Below, in pieces: positions 6,576-10,657 of a DNA stretch of 10,657 bases. Under the pieces are notes generated by a model, which did not search any database, was not told the origin of the DNA, and was given only the letters and a program-made list of their open reading frames with translations. Positions within the stretch are counted from its first letter, which is position 1. Every line of letters starts with the position of its first letter. A program made the position numbers and the translations under genes. Origin of the DNA: Treponema sp. (GTDB lineage Bacteria; Spirochaetota; Spirochaetia; Treponematales; Breznakiellaceae); assembly GCA_031273185.1 (NCBI GenBank), contig JAISSG010000076.1, positions 1-10,657 on the forward strand. The letters run 5' to 3'.

Positions 6576-7928
6576 GTGATACAGAGAACCGGGTACCTTG
6601 GCCGGCTGGCCCAACTGCGGGAGAATCAACAGGTTAAAGTGCTCAGCGGGGTCAGGGGCTGCGGAAAAACAACCCTGCTGGCCATGTACATCGACTGGCT
6701 GAAGAGAACGGGCGTTGACGACCAGCAGATAATCTTTGTCAGCATGGAGGACCCCGAAAGCGAAACCTTGCCGCACTACCAGGGGCTGTACAGCCATATC
6801 AAAAAGCGGCTCCGCAGGGACCGGCTTACCTATGTCTTTATCGACGAGATACAGCTCTGCGCCGATTACGAAAAAGCGATTGACGGGCTGCTGATCAACC
6901 GGCAGGCGGATCTGTACGTTTCCATCTCGAATGCCTGCGCTTTTTCCAACGCCCCGCATACGGAAATCCGGGTGCTGCCGCTGTCCTTTGCCGAGCGCCT
7001 GATCTTTTCCCGGGTAAAGATACCCGGCAGGGCGGAGGAGTTGCAGGCGTTTTCCCTCCCGGACAGGCCGGGACAGGCGGCGGCGGCACAAGTGCCGGCA
7101 CAGTTGGCGGCGCAAACCGAACGGCGGCTTCCCCGGCAACGGGCGCAGATGGAAAAGTACCTCCAGCGTGAGGCGTTCAACGAGTACCTGAGCTTCGGCG
7201 GCTTTCCCTTTGCCGCGGCCCTCGGCGGCGACGCCAGCCTGACCCGGCATTACGTTGACGGCATCTACAGCGCGATTCTTGTCAAGGATGTTGCCCGGCA
7301 AGCGGGGATCAACGACATCCCCCTGCTGGCGCTTGTCGCAAAGGTTATGGGCCAAAACGCGGGCCGCCCCCTCAGCTCGAAAAAAGTCGGCTCGGCGATC
7401 AGCGCGAAGGGAAGGAAAATCTCCTGCAACACGGTGGAGACGTACATGCAGGCCCTGACGACGGCGTTCGCGTTTTACCATGCGGAGCGCTTTGACATCA
7501 AGACGGGCAAGCGGCTGAAGACCCTGGGCAAGTACTACGCCGCCGACACGGGGATGCTGAACCTGTCGCTGGAATCCCCCGATTTGGACGGCCAGCTTGA
7601 GAACGTCGTGTACCTGGAACTGCTGCGCCGGGGCTTCCAGGTGTGCGTCGGGAAACACGACCGGGACGAGGTGAATTTTGCCGCCTTTGGGCAGCCGCCC
7701 GCGAGCGGCGCCGCCCACGACAACGCGCAAGGCAATGACGGAAAAACGTATTTTCAGGTTGCCCCCTCGGTTCGGGACAGGGCCGTCCTTGCCGGCAAAC
7801 TCTCCCCCCTTGAGCGGATACGGGACAACCACCCCAAGTACATACTCAGCCTGGACGAAACCCCCTTCCGGGCAAACTACGACGGGATAGTGCAAAAGAA
7901 TTTGGTTGACTGGCTGCTGGAAAAGTAG
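6576..7928 (+). CDS. AAA ATPase with C-terminal DUF4143 domain
   Basis: A 450-residue member of the common ATPase-plus-DUF4143 family. Walker A is SGVRGCGKTT at residues 24-33 and Walker B is TYVFIDEIQ at 85-93. RVLPLSFAE at 132-140 and FNEYLSFGGFP at 201-211 are family landmarks, followed by YYAADTGMLNL (320-330) and LENVVYLELLRRGF (341-354) of the C-terminal domain. The GTG at 6576 is the only possible start: an in-frame TGA lies at 6570-6572 and no ribosome binding site is seen. Odd points: the sensor region reads VSISNACAFSNAP and lacks the usual T-G-S-N...L-S-G-R with its arginine; the C-terminal acidic motif reads EVNF where the family usually has E-(I/V)-D-F; and residues about 163-190 are an Ala/Gln-rich insert. 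The family's cellular role is not settled. It stands alone between other transcription units. Confidence 0.85.
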   Translation: MIQRTGYLGRLAQLRENQQVKVLSGVRGCGKTTLLAMYIDWLKRTGVDDQQIIFVSMEDPESETLPHYQGLYSHIKKRLRRDRLTYVFIDEIQLCADYEKAIDGLLINRQADLYVSISNACAFSNAPHTEIRVLPLSFAERLIFSRVKIPGRAEELQAFSLPDRPGQAAAAQVPAQLAAQTERRLPRQRAQMEKYLQREAFNEYLSFGGFPFAAALGGDASLTRHYVDGIYSAILVKDVARQAGINDIPLLALVAKVMGQNAGRPLSSKKVGSAISAKGRKISCNTVETYMQALTTAFAFYHAERFDIKTGKRLKTLGKYYAADTGMLNLSLESPDLDGQLENVVYLELLRRGFQVCVGKHDRDEVNFAAFGQPPASGAAHDNAQGNDGKTYFQVAPSVRDRAVLAGKLSPLERIRDNHPKYILSLDETPFRANYDGIVQKNLVDWLLEK

Positions 7929-7942
7929 CGGCAGGTTGCCAA

Positions 7943-7970
7943 TTGACACCGTGGCTAATCCCGGTACAAT
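7943..7970 (+). promoter_or_regulatory. Near-consensus promoter for the Uma2-purA unit
   Basis: A perfect TTGACA (7943-7948) is separated by 16 bases from TACAAT (7965-7970, five of six). Transcription would begin near 7977, about 15 bases before the Uma2 ATG. No further promoter is evident before purA, so both genes are probably expressed from here. Confidence 0.75.
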
Positions 7971-7991
7971 GAATTTACGGGGAGTCGTGCC

Positions 7992-8531
7992 ATGTCAACA
8001 GCAGAGCGATTGGTAGAAGAGAACATAAGCCTGGTGGAGCCGCGCTTTGAGCGCATCGGCAGCACCGAATACGCCATGAGTTCGCCGGGGTATAGGCACC
8101 AGATTACGGCGGGTCGGCTTTTCGCCCAATTGGATGCCCAGTTGTCCGCCCACAATTGCATGGTGATTGTGGCTCCCTTTGACGTGTATCCCCTGTACGA
8201 TCAGGGCGACGAATACACCCTGGTACAGCCCGATATTTTTGCCGCCTGCGACCGCTCAAAGTTGCAGGACAAACGCTACAACGGCGCGCCCAAATTTATC
8301 ATCGAAATTCTGTCCACAAACCGATCCCATGACATGATCACGAAATTGAATCTGTATGAACGGGCGGGCGTTGCCGAATACTGGATGATCGACCCGGACG
8401 AGCAGATAGTCAGCGTTTTGCAACTGATTGACGGCAGATATGTTTTTCGTGCCCATAATGCCGAGGACGAGGTTTCGGTTGCCTCAATTCCCGGCTGCAC
8501 GGTTGATTTCAGGAAGGTTTTTGGATCGTAA
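7992..8531 (+). CDS. Uma2 family PD-(D/E)xK nuclease-fold protein (DUF820)
   Basis: A 179-residue member of the Uma2 (DUF820) family, which has a restriction-endonuclease-like fold. Visible signature in order: YRHQITAGRL near 34-43, VQPDIFAACDRSKL with D81, GAPKFIIEILS with E105, and GVAEYWMIDPDEQ at 126-138, where the family has GVxEYWxVDP. The D81 and E105 pair is the expected metal-binding core, so it looks intact. GGGGAG at 7979-7984 precedes the ATG at a good distance. Uma2 genes are usually accessory and multicopy; their in vivo function is poorly known and no DNA target can be read here. The gene ends 21 bases before purA and likely shares its transcript. Confidence 0.9.
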   Translation: MSTAERLVEENISLVEPRFERIGSTEYAMSSPGYRHQITAGRLFAQLDAQLSAHNCMVIVAPFDVYPLYDQGDEYTLVQPDIFAACDRSKLQDKRYNGAPKFIIEILSTNRSHDMITKLNLYERAGVAEYWMIDPDEQIVSVLQLIDGRYVFRAHNAEDEVSVASIPGCTVDFRKVFGS

Positions 8532-8552
8532 ACTATAACAAAGAGGTACACA

Positions 8553-9779
8553 TTGAAAATCGTGGTCATTGGCGCCCAGTGGGGCGACGAGGGGAAGGGG
8601 AAGATCGTCGATTATCTGGCAAACGAGGCGCAGGTAATCATCCGGTATGCGGGCGGGGCAAACGCCGGGCACACCATCGTCATCGGCGGCGAGCAGTATG
8701 CCCTGCACTTGATCCCCTCGGGTGTTTTTTACCCCGACAAAATATCGATCCTTGGCGCAGGCATGGTGATCGATCCCAGGGCGCTGTTTGACGAGATCGA
8801 GATGCTGGAAGACCGGGGCATCGACACCGCTGGCCGGATTCTGATTTCTGACCGGGCGCATGTGGTGCTGCCCCGCTACATCAAAATCGACAAGGAGCGG
8901 GACGCGGCGCGGAAAAAACCCATCGGCACTACCGGCAGGGGCATCGGGATAACCTACTCGATGAAAAGCGACCGCGACGGCATCCGCATCGCCGACCTTG
9001 CCTGGAAGGACAAGATGGCGGAGCTTGATCCCGAGGACCGCGACTTTCTGGCCCCCTACACCGACCGGCTCATGGCGATGTCAATCGATCTGTCGTCATA
9101 CCTGGTGCACCGCAAGAATTCGCAGGTGCTGTTCGAGGGGGCGCAGGGGACGCTGCTCGACCTTGACCTGGGAACCTACCCCTACGTGTCCAGCGGGATG
9201 TCCTGCGCGGCGGGCGCGGCGGTGGGCGGCTGCGTGGGGCCCCGTGCCATCGACAAGGTGCTGGGGGTTTTCAAGGCCTACTCGACCCGGGTAGGAAACG
9301 GCCCCCTGCCCAGCGAGTTCGACCCCCTTGCCGAGGACGAGCTATGCCGCTTTGTCCGCGAAACAGGCCGCGAGTACGGCGTTACCACCGGCAGGCCCCG
9401 TCGCTGCGGCTACCTTGACCTCGTCTCCCTGCGCTACGCCTGCCTGACCAACTCCATCGACAGTCTGGTTATGACCCACCTGGACGTGTACGACAGCTTT
9501 GATGAGATCAAAGCCTGCATCGCGTACCGCATCGGCGACCGCGTTGTTGAAAGCTTCCCCGCTTCCATTGAAGACCTGAACAACGCCAAGCCCGTGCTGA
9601 GGGCCTTCAGGGGCTGGAAAAAACCGCTTGCCGGGGCGCTTGCCTACGAGGAGTTCCCCGTCGCCGCGATGGAGTACATCGAGTTTATCGAGCGCTTCTG
9701 CGAAACGCCGATAGACATTGTCTCGGTTGGCTACGACCGCAAGGCGACGATTATCCGCAAAAGCCCCTGGGCAAAATGA
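8553..9779 (+). CDS. purA: Adenylosuccinate synthase
   Basis: Catalyses GTP-dependent joining of IMP and aspartate to adenylosuccinate, the first committed step to AMP, in the cytoplasm. The 408 residues are slightly fewer than E. coli PurA (432). The TTG start at 8553 follows GAGGT at 8543-8547. Visible: QWGDEGKGK at 9-17 with catalytic D12, NAGHT at 38-42 with catalytic H40, IGTTGRGIG at 124-132, FEGAQGTLLDLDLGTYPYVSS at 194-214, KAYSTRVGNG at 241-250, TTGRPRRCGYLD at 278-289 and MTHLDVYD at 307-314. Several positions differ from the E. coli-type enzyme: DHGTYP is DLGTYP, TSSN is SSGM, and the guanine-binding TKLD reads THLD. The frame is intact and the core residues are present, so it is probably active, from a divergent PurA branch. 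A strong terminator follows. Confidence 0.94.
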   Translation: MKIVVIGAQWGDEGKGKIVDYLANEAQVIIRYAGGANAGHTIVIGGEQYALHLIPSGVFYPDKISILGAGMVIDPRALFDEIEMLEDRGIDTAGRILISDRAHVVLPRYIKIDKERDAARKKPIGTTGRGIGITYSMKSDRDGIRIADLAWKDKMAELDPEDRDFLAPYTDRLMAMSIDLSSYLVHRKNSQVLFEGAQGTLLDLDLGTYPYVSSGMSCAAGAAVGGCVGPRAIDKVLGVFKAYSTRVGNGPLPSEFDPLAEDELCRFVRETGREYGVTTGRPRRCGYLDLVSLRYACLTNSIDSLVMTHLDVYDSFDEIKACIAYRIGDRVVESFPASIEDLNNAKPVLRAFRGWKKPLAGALAYEEFPVAAMEYIEFIERFCETPIDIVSVGYDRKATIIRKSPWAK

Positions 9780-9796
9780 GAGGGATTACGGGCCCC

Positions 9797-9824
9797 ATAA
9801 AATGCGGCGAACGCCGCATTTTAT
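9797..9824. terminator. Bidirectional rho-independent terminator between convergent genes
   Basis: ATAAAATGCGGCG at 9797-9809 is the exact reverse complement of CGCCGCATTTTAT at 9812-9824, giving a GC-rich stem of at least 11 to 12 bp with a GAAC loop and A/T runs on both flanks. It closes purA on the + strand and the broken gene on the minus strand. Confidence 0.9.
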
Positions 9825-9837
9825 CTTTACAATTCTT

Positions 9838-10271
9838 TTAGCCGTGTAGCAATTCTTCTGAATTCACAATTCCGTGCTGTGCCTGAATTTCTGCGCACGT
9901 CAACTTCGGCTGTGCCTGCGGTTTCGGAAATGTAATTTTGACGTTGCTCTTATTGGCGGCTTGGGCCTGTAATTGAACATTTTTTTGCAGGCCTCCCAAA
10001 TCGGTTGTAAAAAGTCATTAAGGATGCCATAGCGGTACTAACTTCATTTTGGATGCGGGTAGGTGTCCAACCTATTTCGGGTTTGGGCATTATCAAATCA
10101 TAGCTGTTTTTGATATCGGTTGTGGGTGCGTTTGGGTCAATGCCGCCACCACCACCGGGATTAGGAGTATTCCCGCCGCCGTTGGACCTCCTTTTCAAAT
10201 TTTTCGCTTACGGCTTCGCCCGTCAATCGGGCCATTTCGTCTTCAAGATTTTGTAATTCTTCTTTCTCCAT
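9838..10271 (-). pseudogene. Hypothetical protein gene with two frameshifts
   Basis: The minus strand is readable only by changing frame twice. Frame 1 starts at the ATG at 10271 (MEKEELQNLEDEMARLTGEA, helical and charged) and meets a stop at VQRRREYS. Frame 2 covers about 10185 to 10013 (GGGNTPNPGGGGGIDPNAP linker, then SYDLIMPKPEIGWTPTRIQ). Frame 3 runs from about 10012 to the TAA at 9838-9840 (DLGGLQKNVQLQAQAANKSN, ending NSEELLHG). Each switch equals one extra base. Removing one C near 10181-10190 and one T from the A5/T5 run at 10009-10013 gives a single open frame of about 143 residues. I do not recognise the family: a helical N-terminus, a Gly/Pro linker and a Gln-rich C-terminal part are visible, with no signal peptide. 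It sits between purA and a transposase, so decay is plausible; a base-calling error in the source assembly is the alternative. Confidence 0.65.
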
Positions 10272-10305
10272 AATCGTTTGTATTTTCCTTCTTAATAATT
10301 GGTGT

Positions 10306-10311
10306 ATTATA
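10306..10311 (-). promoter_or_regulatory. Perfect TATAAT -10 box for the frameshifted gene
   Basis: The minus strand reads GGGGTATAATACACC here, 34 bases upstream of the ATG at 10271, with a weak AAGAAGGA ribosome-binding sequence between. No TTGACA-like -35 exists at 16-18 bases; that position is occupied by the inverted repeat at 10313-10340. The promoter may therefore depend on an activator or be decayed. Confidence 0.45.
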
Positions 10312-10312
10312 C

Positions 10313-10340
10313 CCCAATGCGCCACGGACGGCGCATTGGG
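10313..10340. repeat. Perfect 11-bp inverted repeat beside the TATAAT box
   Basis: CCCAATGCGCC at 10313-10323 is the exact reverse complement of GGCGCATTGGG at 10330-10340, with a 6-base loop. It occupies the spacer and -35 position of the minus-strand promoter. It could be an operator, or a terminator-like hairpin of the upstream element; no T-run follows on either strand. Confidence 0.7.
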
Positions 10341-10510
10341 TGGAATTATGCTTATTTAATTTCCGCCGTAAGGCAGACGGGCAAAGCCCGCAATATATAC
10401 AAAATATTCCTTATTGTGCAACGGCGCATTTGCTTATCTTAACTCAAAATGTGTCAAGATGACTCGTTTTAACGGTATTTTTGTCTCTGTTCAAAACTAT
10501 ATTTTGCCTA
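10341..10510. other. Non-coding stretch between the inverted repeat and the transposase end
   Basis: I find no gene here. The stretch is AT-rich with a short hairpin (CGGGC-AAA-GCCCG, around 10379-10391). CTCAAAATGTGTCAAGATGACTC lies near 10443-10465, the zone where the 3' terminal inverted repeat of the IS1595-type element should be. I cannot fix that end because the other terminus is outside the window. Confidence 0.4.
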
Positions 10511-10657
10511 TTAAGTTGGTGCAGGCTCAACCAATTCTCGATAAGTAATGGTTGGTGAGGTCATACAGGCATTTATCAACCGGTTAAATAATTGCCCTGA
10601 AAAGTGCCGGCGGTTAAATCGAAAACTATACTCATTGAGATATGCCGGTAAATGTTT
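10511..10657 (-). CDS. IS1595-family (ISXO2-like) transposase, C-terminal fragment at the window edge
   Basis: The minus strand is open from the window edge to the TAA at 10511-10513 and encodes 48 residues. It begins KHLPAYLNEYSFRFNRRHF, then FNRLINACMTSPTITYRELV. The segment LxxYLNEYxFRFNRRxF is the classic end of the ISXO2-like DDE transposase domain of the IS1595 family. The frame is clean, so the gene may be intact beyond the window, but only its last part can be judged. It marks the right accessory region as mobile-element territory. Confidence 0.85.
   Translation of the reverse strand, partial: KHLPAYLNEYSFRFNRRHFSGQLFNRLINACMTSPTITYRELVEPAPT

Noticed and set aside
6450..7949. A 499-codon open frame on the minus strand opposite the ATPase
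   Set aside because: The + strand frame has clear Walker and DUF4143 motifs. The antisense reading has no recognisable motif and is explained by high GC content with few stop codons.
7943..9779. Uma2-purA as a new defence or nucleotide-signalling system
   Set aside because: Both proteins are common, and sharing a promoter with a housekeeping gene is weak evidence for a joint role.

Overview
The window is bacterial. It has a GC-rich chromosomal core (about 1470-9780) flanked by AT-richer accessory DNA at both ends. The core has densely packed genes on the + strand, GTG/TTG as well as ATG starts, a lipoprotein with an LTSC lipobox, a standalone tRNA-Leu, and purA next to a Uma2-type nuclease gene. 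This style fits a relatively high-GC spirochaete of the Treponema group, perhaps gut-associated. That placement is an inference from protein style, with no marker gene behind it.

Left accessory region (1-1340). A strong hairpin is followed by an open frame with no start codon that encodes five tandem 17-residue repeats (51-bp units). Two small + strand genes with good ribosome binding sites follow, then about 180 bases of apparently decayed sequence containing a long perfect inverted repeat. A 70-residue minus-strand gene comes next, driven by a near-consensus promoter. The repeat frame begins just after a TCAA sequence downstream of the hairpin, so an IS200/IS605-type element may have cut off its 5' end.

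Core (1469-9779, all + strand). In order: a RecQ-family helicase with an unusual insert before its Walker A; an iron-containing (butanol/YqhD-type) alcohol dehydrogenase with its own promoter; tRNA-Leu(UAA); an M30-like zinc metalloprotease lipoprotein overlapping a small exported protein; a DUF4143-type AAA ATPase, possibly on a leaderless transcript, with altered residues in both domains; and a Uma2-family PD-(D/E)xK protein plus adenylosuccinate synthase (purA), apparently one transcript from a near-consensus promoter. A strong bidirectional hairpin terminator follows purA.

Right accessory region (9838-10657, minus strand). A gene of unknown function is readable only if two +1 frameshifts are corrected. 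Upstream of it are a perfect TATAAT box and an 11-bp inverted repeat. The last 147 bases encode the C-terminus of an IS1595/ISXO2-type transposase that runs off the window edge.

I see no CRISPR array, no phage module and no clear new multi-gene defence system. The best candidates for new biology are the repeat protein with its two small partners, the altered DUF4143 ATPase, and the frameshifted minus-strand gene.
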